Shown here piece after piece: positions 13,588 through 21,673 of a stretch of 39,800 nt of DNA. The position numbers were made by a program, and so were the translations under genes. Under the pieces are notes generated by a model. It saw only the letters and a program-made list of their open reading frames with translations. It had not been told where the DNA came from and ran no database searches. Location: positions 1 through 39,800 of the forward strand of contig NCRB01000032.1 of NCBI GenBank assembly GCA_002894665.1, written 5' to 3'. The stretch is from Salinivenus iranica. Its GTDB lineage: Bacteria > Bacteroidota > Rhodothermia > Rhodothermales > Salinibacteraceae. Numbering within the stretch: position 1 is the stretch's first letter; every line of letters begins with the position of its first letter.

Positions 13588-16009
13588 TGCAGAACGAATC
13601 CGCTCTCATCTAAATGCCCACGACTGCAGACGCATTCTGAAACGGTGCGGATTCCAGCTCAATGGTGATCACGGAACCAAACTCTCAGGTGTCCTCGGGC
13701 CGACGGAGTTAGGGGAAGGTGACGCAGGCAATTTTTCCATTGATCTGGAGAAGGGCCTGGTCAAGGACTGGGGGTCTTCTCATTACAAGGGAGATATATT
13801 TAGCGTCGTCCAGGACGTGCACGGCCTCGACTTTCCCGAGGCCCTGGAATGGATCGTGAACGAGCTCAATCTCGACGTGGAATCCGATGGATGCCCGAAC
13901 GTACAACCCACCGACGCCTCCTCCCCGGAATCGAACCGGTCGCCAAACGAGGAATCCGAACCGGAGCCGGTCGTCTCCCACGAACACGCCCGCCGCTGGC
14001 ACGAGCGGTTGATGAGCGACACGGACGCGGCCCAAGCCGCCCGGTCGTATCTGACAGATGAGCGCGGGCTCACAAGGGACGTTCTGAAGGCCGCCCGCAT
14101 TGGCCTTGCCCACAGTCCGGGCGACTACCGGGCAACGTGGTGGATCATGATTCCGGTGCTCCATCGGAGCGGTGGGAATCCGCCCCCGATTGTTGCCGTG
14201 AAGGGATTCGGCTTCAACCCGGCCGCTACGGATTGGAAGCGCACGGATGACGGGGGCAAGATCCCGCGAAATGCCGGTTCGGCTGCCCTCTACGACCTCG
14301 TGCCGTCCGATCCGTTCAACAGTCCGGTCGTCGTGTGTGAGGGGGAGCTCGACGCGCTTTCCGCCCTCTCTCACGGCTTTAACGCCGTAACCGGAACGAG
14401 CGGTGCAGGCACCTTCCGTGACGAATGGGCCGTGTGTATGTCACGCCTTGCCCCGGCGCAAGATCACGGAATTGTCGTCGCGTTCGACGGAGACGAGAAG
14501 GGCCGCAAGTGGGGACCTGAGCACGCCGCAACACTTCACGAGGCCGGTCTCAACGTTTGGGTTGCCTCCCTCCCCGATGGCCGGGACGTGAACGACGTGC
14601 TCGTGAGCGGCGGGCGTGACGCGCTGAAATCGCATTTCGCACAGGCCGAACCCTTTTCCCCCACGGAGGAGGCGCCCGCTTCTGAGGAGACTGTAGACCG
14701 GGCAGAAGTGGAGGAGACAAAAGCGGATTCCGTCCCCTCTTACGAGCCGTTTCCCCTCCGTGCGCTCCCCGGCCCGGTGCGTGCCTACGTGCGGGCCGCT
14801 TCCGAGGCCCTTCCGGCGCCCCCGGCAATGGTTGCCGTGCCCACGCTGTCCGTGTTGAGCGGTGCCATTGGGGACGCTGCCCGCCTCCAACTGAAACGCT
14901 CGTGGACGGAGCCCGCGACGCTGTGGACGGTGCTCGTGGCCCCTTCGGGCTCTACGAAGTCCCCCGCCTTCAAACACGCGGTGCGGCCCATCTTCCGCCG
15001 CGAATCGGAGGCCCGGGACGAGTACGAACAGGCCCTTGCCGATTGGAAGGCACAGGAGGAGCCCGAGGAACAGGACAAGCCCACGCGGGACCGCTATCGA
15101 ACCGGCGACGCAACGCCGGAAGCAATCGTCAAGATTCTGAACGAGAACCCGCGCGGGATTCTACTCGCACGGGACGAGCTGGGAGCATGGTTTGGCTCGT
15201 TCGACCGCTACGTGAATGGGGCCGCCGATCTCCAGTTTTGGGTTGAAGTTTGGCAAGGAATCCAGGCGTCCCGGGACCGCGCCGGGGAAGGCAACACGAC
15301 GGTAGACACGCCCGCCGTGCCCGTGACTGGGACGATCCAACCGGGCACCCTCACGGAGAAGTTGGACGAGATCCATTTCGACACCGGATTCGCCGCCCGC
15401 CTCATCTTCTGCCAGCCGCCCCCCAAACCGAAGCGGTGGACCGAAGCGGACGTGAGCCGGGAAGTACGGGACCGTTACGACCGTCTGTTGGGGCGCCTCT
15501 ACGGAAAGGACTGGCAACAGTCTGTCTCCTTAGAGCCGTACACGCTCGTCTCTCTGAGCCCCGACGCGAAAGCCGCGTGGATCGAATACTACAACGAGGC
15601 GAACCGCTCACTGGAGGCCCGCCCGGAAGGCCCCGCGAAAGCCGTTGCCGCGAAAGGGATCACACACACCGCCCGCCTTGCCCTCATTCTGCACCTTTGC
15701 CGGAAGGCCAATGGGGAAACCGACTCGAACGAGGTGGACGCCGCAAGCATGGAGGCCGCCCTCGAAATTGGACAGTGGCTCACATGCGAGACATTGCGCG
15801 TCTACAAAGAGATGGGTCTCGACGACGCAGCCCTGTCCCCCAAACGCCGGTTACTGCAACGCCTCCCTGACCGATTCGAGACAGCAGAGGCGATAGAAGT
15901 TGCAGAGGAAGAGGAAATTCCTGAACGTACGTGCAAAAAGTGGCTGCGGGACCTCGTGGACGGTCCCAACCTGGAGAAGATCAAACGGGGGCTCTACCTA
16001 AAATCCTAA
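13577..16009 (+). CDS. Toprim/DUF3987 primase-helicase-like replication protein
   Basis: The 810-aa protein has three parts. Residues about 15-100 resemble the DnaG zinc-binding domain fold (FSIDLEKGLVKDWG ... KGDIFSVVQDVHG ... FPEALEWI) but lack its zinc ligands. A Toprim domain (about 185-355) shows EGELDALSA with Glu255 and FDGDEKG with Asp304/306, then DVNDVL. A DUF3987 helicase-like domain (about 390-720) has the P-loop-like APSGSTKS (455-462) and the Walker B-like ILLARDELG (Asp533-Glu534). A C-terminal winged-helix-like region ends the chain. Such proteins prime and unwind element DNA. GGGGAGGTG six bases before the ATG is a strong ribosome site and fixes the start, within the previous gene. 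Confidence 0.88.
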   Translation: MSLSAERIRSHLNAHDCRRILKRCGFQLNGDHGTKLSGVLGPTELGEGDAGNFSIDLEKGLVKDWGSSHYKGDIFSVVQDVHGLDFPEALEWIVNELNLDVESDGCPNVQPTDASSPESNRSPNEESEPEPVVSHEHARRWHERLMSDTDAAQAARSYLTDERGLTRDVLKAARIGLAHSPGDYRATWWIMIPVLHRSGGNPPPIVAVKGFGFNPAATDWKRTDDGGKIPRNAGSAALYDLVPSDPFNSPVVVCEGELDALSALSHGFNAVTGTSGAGTFRDEWAVCMSRLAPAQDHGIVVAFDGDEKGRKWGPEHAATLHEAGLNVWVASLPDGRDVNDVLVSGGRDALKSHFAQAEPFSPTEEAPASEETVDRAEVEETKADSVPSYEPFPLRALPGPVRAYVRAASEALPAPPAMVAVPTLSVLSGAIGDAARLQLKRSWTEPATLWTVLVAPSGSTKSPAFKHAVRPIFRRESEARDEYEQALADWKAQEEPEEQDKPTRDRYRTGDATPEAIVKILNENPRGILLARDELGAWFGSFDRYVNGAADLQFWVEVWQGIQASRDRAGEGNTTVDTPAVPVTGTIQPGTLTEKLDEIHFDTGFAARLIFCQPPPKPKRWTEADVSREVRDRYDRLLGRLYGKDWQQSVSLEPYTLVSLSPDAKAAWIEYYNEANRSLEARPEGPAKAVAAKGITHTARLALILHLCRKANGETDSNEVDAASMEAALEIGQWLTCETLRVYKEMGLDDAALSPKRRLLQRLPDRFETAEAIEVAEEEEIPERTCKKWLRDLVDGPNLEKIKRGLYLKS

Positions 16010-16027
16010 GCTTTTCGCCGCTTGCAC

Positions 16028-16094
16028 TTTGCATTTGCTGCATGAGTCTTCACATAACCCCCGATTTTATGAAGAGAAGTGCAGTAAATGCAAG
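16028..16094. repeat. Large imperfect hairpin after the primase gene
   Basis: Outer arms 16030-16042 and 16080-16092 match with one mismatch over 13 bp and can be extended by one or two pairs. An inner stem (TCTTCA 16047-16052 with TGAAGA 16070-16075) continues the fold. The arms contain repeated TGCA/TTTGC steps. It lies 19 bp after the stop. It could end the transcript or act as a single-strand replication site. No T-tract follows. Confidence 0.5.
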
Positions 16095-16213
16095 ATGCAA
16101 TCGAACTCGCCGACGATTAAGGTTATTCAATTTGTCTCAGAAGAGAACTCGGTCTGTAGGTCGTGTGAGCTTACGCCTACCCTAAATATACATACGTATT
16201 GATATTACACCTT

Positions 16214-16654
16214 CTAATCATTTTCATCATTGACAAAGACCCCAGCATCGACTGGAGGAAGAATAACTTTCTGAAGCGTAGTACCTGATGTTTTCTCTAT
16301 AATTATACCTCTTGTGGTAGATATTGCCAACGAAGCTATTTTGATACCGAAATCATCCGGCACCTGCACAGATTCGTCGTCTTGACGCAATTCTTCTAAG
16401 TTTTCAATTTTAAATCCAGTCTCAGTATCTATTTCAATTATCTCTTCATCTTCTTTTGTTGCCTCTACAATCACACGCACCCAAATAATTTTACTATCAA
16501 TGTCTACCCTAAACCCAACCCTGACCGTAAAATTGGGGAATTCTTCTCTTTCCGGTTCACGATCTGGCTCGTTGAACTCAAAGCGACGAGTACGTACCTC
16601 ATCGAACCTAAACCTAATATCCCTTTCGTTATCCTCTTCCAATACGTCTTCCAT
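16214..16654 (-). CDS. Possible SecB-like protein, last gene of the attR-side cassette
   Basis: The 146-aa protein is acidic and beta-rich, with no signal or TM segment. Strands include FPNFTVRVGFRVDID and KIIWVRVIVEATKED. The C-terminal ISTTRGIIIEKTSGTTLQKVILPPVDAG resembles the end of SecB-fold proteins, where a Thr-x-Arg-Gly helix is followed by a Leu-Pro-Pro motif. SecB-like proteins outside the export pathway act as chaperones, for instance in toxin-antitoxin-chaperone systems. The resemblance is by eye and is weak evidence. Only two bases separate it from the preceding gene, so they are co-translated. Composition is AT-rich compared with the chromosome. Confidence 0.6.
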   Translation of the reverse strand: MEDVLEEDNERDIRFRFDEVRTRRFEFNEPDREPEREEFPNFTVRVGFRVDIDSKIIWVRVIVEATKEDEEIIEIDTETGFKIENLEELRQDDESVQVPDDFGIKIASLAISTTRGIIIEKTSGTTLQKVILPPVDAGVFVNDEND

Positions 16655-16656
16655 CG

Positions 16657-17070
16657 CTATGAAAGGGCTCTTTTAGCAGCATTTCCTTCTGTATAGCTTT
16701 CATATCTACCCTCTTGCATAATATCTTCTATGCTACAGTCTATCTCCCACTGATTATAATTACCCTGTGGTATATTAATATTTTGGGTGTAACTATTTTC
16801 CATGAATGAAAAAAATGGATAAATAATAGTGGTAATGCTCCTATTTAGAACACCTTCAGGAGACCTGAAAATTACGGTCTTTTCAACTCCATTGGAGTTG
16901 TTGATATTCGACAAATCATATTCTGGATCGGCGCTATAGCTGCTCTCCTTTTCAGGAAGATCAAGGTCGTAACAAAAGACATAAATCGAAACGAGAGCGT
17001 ACAAGACCCCGACGCCTACGGCCAATGAAGCTGCCCAGAACACAAACTGACTAAAGCTGATAGCGTCCAT
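16657..17070 (-). CDS. Single-pass membrane protein of unknown function (attR-side cassette)
   Basis: The 137-aa protein has one N-terminal TM segment (about 7-33, FVFWAASLAVGVGVLYALVSIYVF) and a polar, Asn/Ser/Tyr-rich domain of about 100 residues. I recognise no family. AAGGT five bases before the ATG supports the start. The gene is between the four-TM gene (30 bp away) and the SecB-like gene (two bases). A pairing of a membrane-anchored substrate and a cytosolic SecB-like partner is conceivable but is inference. Confidence 0.65.
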   Translation of the reverse strand: MDAISFSQFVFWAASLAVGVGVLYALVSIYVFCYDLDLPEKESSYSADPEYDLSNINNSNGVEKTVIFRSPEGVLNRSITTIIYPFFSFMENSYTQNINIPQGNYNQWEIDCSIEDIMQEGRYESYTEGNAAKRALS

Positions 17071-17100
17071 ACCTTGCGGCGATTATGCCTGTGATGCTGC

Positions 17101-17535
17101 TCAACTCTGTTCGAGCCGCAGCAGCGAATTGTGGGCGAGTGCGCTGAGTACCGTCATTGTGGCAGTTAGTATACCCGGGAAGATGAGGTTAGGATTCTCA
17201 TAGGTCGGGTTTCCTATTCGATTTCCTCGCAAGTCTCCGTACACGGCGGCTGAGACTATAACGAGAATCAGCAGCAACCAGTATAGACCGGTGTGGAAAC
17301 GCGTAGCTGCGTCGGCCTTTCGGATATCCGATATATCCTTAAGCCCAGAGGCGCTGATCACAATCCCGAGGTATAGAATCTCCGGGGCCTGGAGGATCGA
17401 GGTCCACTCAAGCTGGAGAAATCCAGACCATGACAGCCCGCCCGCTTCTGTCAATATTAAGGCTGCAGCGATGACATATGGGAGGAGGGGGAAGATGATT
17501 CGAAAGAGAGACCAGCGACCGAATCCTGTAGGCAA
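17101..17535 (-). CDS. Four-TM membrane protein of unknown function (attR-side cassette)
   Basis: The 144-aa protein has four predicted TM helices (about 10-30, 47-65, 82-100, 117-136) with short loops and a basic N-terminus (GRWSLFR). This puts the N-terminus most likely inside the cell. No family recognised. The best start is a TTG at 17535, with no clear ribosome site, so the true start could differ by some codons. It is the first gene of a compact three-gene minus-strand unit ending against the element boundary. The gene content is compatible with an accessory defence or exclusion function, but no motif proves it. Confidence 0.62.
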   Translation of the reverse strand: MPTGFGRWSLFRIIFPLLPYVIAAALILTEAGGLSWSGFLQLEWTSILQAPEILYLGIVISASGLKDISDIRKADAATRFHTGLYWLLLILVIVSAAVYGDLRGNRIGNPTYENPNLIFPGILTATMTVLSALAHNSLLRLEQS

Positions 17536-17928
17536 GGCGACCGACGAGCCTGAAGTGTAGAGTGATTGCTACGTTGGTCGAAAAGCACGCAAGAGGAGCA
17601 TCTCCTAAGCGTGTTTCTATCACAAATCAAGCAGAATGCACCGAGAAATGCAATACGTTTTTCCTGCCTCCAGCATATGCGGGATCCCACTGATTAACTC
17701 TATCGAATCCACTGATTCCTCGCCACTTGAGATGACCAGGGCCGCCTACAATTCGCTGAGAGATCCTTCGGAGAGAACGGAAGCTCGGAGTAAAATCCGT
17801 GAATTGGTGCGCTGCGAGACAGCGAAAATATAGTGTACTGGGGGAAATATGGGGGAAACGATCTTAATGAACGCCCAAAATCGGCGTTTTGAGCTTACAA
17901 GCATCGTTTTACAACAACCCTGCACATT
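17536..17928. other. Non-coding stretch between cassette and attR
   Basis: No supportable gene in 393 bases. It probably holds the cassette promoter, near the 17535 end, and the integrase arm repeats at 17839-17860. Short open frames here have no domain or ribosome site. Confidence 0.6.
17839..17860 (+). repeat. Arm-type integrase sites near attR
   Basis: Two direct copies of TGGGGGAA (spaced TATGGGGGAA), 69 bp before the attR core, match the pair at 9964-9982 beside attL in sequence and orientation. Shared sites at both ends are typical of lambda-like integrases. Confidence 0.6.
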
Positions 17929-17982
17929 ATTCAGGGTCACGTGTCCGCAAGGACGTGGAGGTTCGAGTCCTCTCTCGGGCAC
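17929..17982 (+). repeat. attR core (54-bp direct repeat, copy 2)
   Basis: It is identical to 9796-9849. It carries the 3' 54 nt of tRNA-Leu up to the first two bases of the ACCA end but not the 5' acceptor strand or D arm. It is the displaced original tRNA end, not a tRNA gene. Confidence 0.93.
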
Positions 17983-17990
17983 GACACCTC

Positions 17991-18027
17991 CCCCTCTGGG
18001 TCCGTTGACCTGGAGGGGTTCCTTTTT
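17991..18027 (+). terminator. Displaced original terminator of tRNA-Leu
   Basis: A 12-bp stem (17991-18002 with 18007-18018, two G-T pairs) with a CGTT loop is followed by TTCCTTTTT. It lies directly after attR, as expected for the terminator that served tRNA-Leu before integration. Confidence 0.75.
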
Positions 18028-18028
18028 C

Positions 18029-18070
18029 CGCGGGCTGAGAGGGCCGTTTTACGCGGGCTGAGAGGGCCGT
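18029..18070. repeat. 19-bp tandem direct repeat
   Basis: The same 19 bases occur at 18029-18047 and 18052-18070 (period 23). The rest of 17983-18484 holds only this, the terminator and a gene remnant. Confidence 0.75.
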
Positions 18071-18267
18071 GGGGAACGAAAGTGATCGAAATTTGGAGGT
18101 TCAAATCTTCCCTTAAGCACTATTCACGAGGCTCGCCCGACAGGTCGCCGATCGGGCTGTTTTCAGTGCTCGCAGCGCTGAAAGATGGTCCAAGCATCAC
18201 TTCTGCCAGTGCACGGCATCCCAGTGTCAGTGGAACTGTCAGGGTTGAATTCACAATCAGAGTGGGT

Positions 18268-18350
18268 CACGACCTGGACCGGCCAAACGGCCTGATTGTA
18301 GTCGCGGAAAACGTTCAGGAACCGCTCGGTTGTAAAAGGAAGATCTATTG
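18268..18350 (-). pseudogene. Remnant of a DUF6064-like membrane protein N-terminus
   Basis: The minus strand encodes LPFTTERFLNVFRDYNQAVW then PVQVV, which closely resembles the conserved start of DUF6064 integral membrane proteins as I recall it. The similarity stops abruptly after about 25 residues, the TM helices are missing and no start codon is in place. It is therefore a decayed fragment between attR and the metal-resistance genes. Confidence 0.4.
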
Positions 18351-18484
18351 AGCAGAGCGCAGATGGTGAATCGCGTCGCCCCGGTTCTCCAAAAATGCCT
18401 GCACCTTCTCGAGAACGCTTACAGAAATCGGTCGCCTTGGCGTAGGGGAATCCCTCCGACCGGTGATCCGGGACTGCCCGCCCA

Positions 18485-21400
18485 TCACACCGAAAGCTCC
18501 TGCGCCTGCTCCTTCCGAAGCTGCTCCGCATCGCCGAAGCGGTCGAAGAGAACCGGAACGACAACCATGTTGAGGAGGGTGGAGGTGAGGAGCCCGCCGA
18601 TCGTCACGATGGCGAGGGGCGTCTGGATCTCTTTTCCCGGCTCCCCGCCGCCCAGAGCGAGAGGAACGAGCGCGAGGCCCGCCGTGAGGGCCGTCATCAG
18701 GATGGGGTTGAGCCGCTCCATCGAGCCCTGCACCACGGCCTCGCGGAGGGACTTGTCCTTCTGTAGCAGGGTGATGTAGTGGCTCACAAGGAGGATGCCG
18801 TTCCGCACGGCAATCCCGAAGAGCGTTACGAACCCGACCATCGCCGCGATGTCGAGCGTGCCGCCCAAGAAGAGGAAGAGGGCGGCCACCCCGCCGGTGA
18901 GAGCAAGCGGCAGATTTACGAGGACGAGACCGGCGGCTCGTGTGCTGCCAAACTCCTGGTAGAGGAGGAGGAAAACCACTAGGAACGCGACAAGGGAGAG
19001 CCACCCGATCCGCCGGGAGGCCTGTCGGGCGTTTTCGTACTGCCCGCCCACCTCGTAGTAGTAGTTCTCGGGCATCTCGACCTGCCCCGAGATCCGCCGC
19101 TGCAAGTCGGCCACGACGCTCCCCACGTCGCGTCCGCTCGTATTAGCCGAGACGACGATCTTGCGCTGCACGTCCTCCCGGCTAATCGTGTTGGGCCCGC
19201 GCTCGTGCTGAACAGTGGCAAGTCGGGAGACCGGCACTGTCGGCCCGGTAGGCGTGTCAATGAGAACGTTGCGAATCGACTCGGCCCCGGCCCGGCGGGC
19301 AGAGTCAAGCCTCACAGTGAGGCCAAAGGCCAACTGGCCCTCGCGCACCTGGGAGACGACTTCGCCGCCTACCAGCGCCTCGACGGCGTGGTTGAGATGG
19401 CCGGGGGTAACGCCGTATTTCGCCATCTCTTGGCGCTTCGGATAGAGGCGAAGCTGGGGCACATCGGCCTGTCGGGCCACGGAGAGGTCGACGAGGCCGG
19501 GCGTGCCCTCGATGGCTCCTCGCACCTGCCCCGCCAGGTCACGCAACTCGTACAGCTCCGGCCCAAAGATTTTGAGGGCGATATCCGTCCGCGTCCCCGA
19601 GAGCATGTGATCGATGCGGTGCCCGATGGGCTGGCCGATCGTGATGTTGGTCCCCGGAATCGATGACAGACGAGCGCGCACGTCGGCGGTGACCTCGCTC
19701 ATTTCCATCTCCGAGAGGTCCACCTGCACGTCGATCTCCGACGCATTCGCCCCTTGGGCGTGGGCGCTCAGCTCGGCGCGGCCAGTGCGGCGGGAGGTGG
19801 CCTCGACGGCCGGGTGCTGCAGGAGACGATCTTCGATTTCCTTGGCGATGCCCGTGGAGGCCTGTAGCCCCGTGCCCGGCGCCGTGACCGCGCTAATCAC
19901 AAGCGTCCCCTCTTGGAACTCCGGCAGGAAGCCGCGCCCCATGAAGGGGAGCGTCGCCAGCGTGGCCGCGAGAAGCACGGCGGCCGCCCCGAGCACAAAT
20001 CGGGAACGGCCCAGCACCCAATCCAGCGTGGAGCGATATGCGCTGTGCAGTCGCCGGACGAGCCACGTGTCCTCTCCTTCCTGGACCGTCGAGGACTGTG
20101 GGAGCAGGTAGTAGCAGAGGACCGGCGTCACCGTCACCGCCACGAAGAGCGAGGCGAGAATGGCGACGATGTAGGCCAGCCCGAGGGGCTGGAGGAGCCG
20201 CCCCTGCACGCCGGAAAGGAAGAAGAGGGGCACAAACACGACGCTAATGATGAGCGTCGCGTTCAGTATGGGCCCGCGCACCTCCATCGATGCCTCATAG
20301 ACCACCCGGAGGACCGGCTTCTGCTCCCCATCGGGCGCCTGCGCATTTTCCCTGAGCCGTCGGAAGACGTTCTCTACGTCGATAATCGCGTCGTCGACGA
20401 GCGCCCCGATCGCGATCGCCAGCCCCCCGAGCGTCATGGTGTTGATCGTGATGCCGAGCCCGTACATCACCACCAGGGCGACCGACAGCGAGAGCGGAAT
20501 GGCCAGAATTGAGATGGCCGTCGTCCGCACGTTCCACAGAAAGAGAAACAGAATAAGGATCACGAGGAAGGCCCCGTCCCGCAGCGCCTCGATCACGTTG
20601 CTGACGGCGAGGGAGATAAAGTCGGCCTGCCGGAAAATGGAGCGATTCACCTCCATCCCCGCGGGAAGCTGTCCCTCGATCTGGTCGAGTTCGGATGAGA
20701 CCCGCTCGGTGAGTTCGAGGGTATTGGCACCGGGCTGCTTCTGGATGGAGACGATGACGCCCGGCTCGCCGCTTACCGATCCGGTGCCGAGGCGGGGACG
20801 CTGGGTGCCGATCTTTACCTCGGCCACGTCCCGAAGCCGGATCGGTGCCCCATCCCGGCTCGTCACCACCGTGGACCCAATCTCTTTGATTTCATTGGTC
20901 CGCCCGACGCCACGAATGAGCACCTCGCGCCCATCCTGCTGGTAGACGCCCCCCGCCGCGTTCTCGTTAGAACCCTCCGCCGCCTCCATCACCTGCGACA
21001 AGGAAATCCCGAGCGCCCGCATCCGCTCCTGGTCGACGATCACCTGATAGGCCTTCACCTCGCCCCCATGCGGGATCACCTGCGCGACCCCGTCGACGGC
21101 CAGCAGGCGGCGGCGCACGACGCGATCGGCGGCGGTCCGCACCTCGCGCATCGAGTGGTCCTCGCTCGTGAGGCCCACCAGTAGGATTTCGCCCATGATG
21201 GATGTGATCGGCGCCATCACGGGCGCGTCCACCCCCTCCGGCAGCTGGCCGCCTACGAGCTGGAGCTTCTCGCTCACAATCTGGCGGGCCTGGTAGATGT
21301 CGGTCCCCCACTCGAACTCGACCCACACGATAGAGTAGCCCTGCGCGGAGCTGGACCGCACGCGCCGGACGCTCGCCGCCCCGTTCACGGCCGTCTCGAT

Positions 21401-21604
21401 GGGGTAGGTCACCAGCTTCTCCACCTCCTCGGGGGCCATGCCGTGCGACTCGGTAATCACTGTCACGCGCGGGGCCGTTAGGTCCGGAAACACGTCCACC
21501 GGCATCGTGAGGGCCGCGTATCCGCCCGCCGCGAGAAGAAGCGTCGCGCAGGCGAGCGTCACGAGCCGGCTGGTAAGGGCCCATTGAATCGTACGATCGA
21601 GCAT
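18485..21604 (-). CDS. cusA: CusA/CzcA-type heavy-metal efflux RND pump
   Basis: The 1039-aa protein has the RND layout: TM1 (about 13-32), a periplasmic loop, TM2-6 (about 340-490), a second loop, and TM8-12 at the C-terminus. TM4 carries AIGALVDDAIIDVEN (398-412), which fits the AxGxxxDxAxxxxEN pattern described for monovalent Cu/Ag-type pumps better than the Zn/Co/Cd pattern. Other family stretches are MPVDVFPDLTAPRV, FLSGVQGRLLQPL and GHRIDHMLSGTRTDIALKIF. It exports metal ions by proton antiport from the inner membrane through the adaptor and TolC partner. It is the last gene of the leftward operon. The metal is not certain. Symbol given by family. Confidence 0.9.
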   Translation of the reverse strand: MLDRTIQWALTSRLVTLACATLLLAAGGYAALTMPVDVFPDLTAPRVTVITESHGMAPEEVEKLVTYPIETAVNGAASVRRVRSSSAQGYSIVWVEFEWGTDIYQARQIVSEKLQLVGGQLPEGVDAPVMAPITSIMGEILLVGLTSEDHSMREVRTAADRVVRRRLLAVDGVAQVIPHGGEVKAYQVIVDQERMRALGISLSQVMEAAEGSNENAAGGVYQQDGREVLIRGVGRTNEIKEIGSTVVTSRDGAPIRLRDVAEVKIGTQRPRLGTGSVSGEPGVIVSIQKQPGANTLELTERVSSELDQIEGQLPAGMEVNRSIFRQADFISLAVSNVIEALRDGAFLVILILFLFLWNVRTTAISILAIPLSLSVALVVMYGLGITINTMTLGGLAIAIGALVDDAIIDVENVFRRLRENAQAPDGEQKPVLRVVYEASMEVRGPILNATLIISVVFVPLFFLSGVQGRLLQPLGLAYIVAILASLFVAVTVTPVLCYYLLPQSSTVQEGEDTWLVRRLHSAYRSTLDWVLGRSRFVLGAAAVLLAATLATLPFMGRGFLPEFQEGTLVISAVTAPGTGLQASTGIAKEIEDRLLQHPAVEATSRRTGRAELSAHAQGANASEIDVQVDLSEMEMSEVTADVRARLSSIPGTNITIGQPIGHRIDHMLSGTRTDIALKIFGPELYELRDLAGQVRGAIEGTPGLVDLSVARQADVPQLRLYPKRQEMAKYGVTPGHLNHAVEALVGGEVVSQVREGQLAFGLTVRLDSARRAGAESIRNVLIDTPTGPTVPVSRLATVQHERGPNTISREDVQRKIVVSANTSGRDVGSVVADLQRRISGQVEMPENYYYEVGGQYENARQASRRIGWLSLVAFLVVFLLLYQEFGSTRAAGLVLVNLPLALTGGVAALFLFLGGTLDIAAMVGFVTLFGIAVRNGILLVSHYITLLQKDKSLREAVVQGSMERLNPILMTALTAGLALVPLALGGGEPGKEIQTPLAIVTIGGLLTSTLLNMVVVPVLFDRFGDAEQLRKEQAQELSV

Positions 21605-21673
21605 CTTTCTGCCTGTGTGGCTTGAAAACGATGAGCCGATTCCCCACTCCGAATCCCGCCCTCTGAACTCCAG

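Larger units (their letters stand above)
9796..17982. mobile_element. Integrated satellite- or plasmid-like element in tRNA-Leu
   Basis: A 54-bp perfect direct repeat bounds the element: one copy inside the intact tRNA-Leu, the other without the tRNA 5' half. The tyrosine recombinase and excisionase-like gene sit next to attL, as in many genomic islands. Inside are a replication cassette (HTH protein, small protein, Toprim/DUF3987 primase-helicase), a candidate origin with a DnaA box, and four AT-richer genes of unknown function. I see no structural phage, terminase, mobilisation or conjugation genes. A phage satellite, a small integrative plasmid or a degraded prophage would all fit. The boundaries are firm, the type is not. 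Confidence 0.88.

Noticed and set aside
17929-17982. Second tRNA-Leu gene
   Set aside because: Only the 3' 54 nt are present. The 5' acceptor strand, D arm and part of the anticodon stem are missing, so it is attR.
18345-19004. Minus-strand frame over the 3' end of the cusA-type gene
   Set aside because: It overlaps a conserved gene in another frame. Arg/Gly-rich, no domain, likely shadow.
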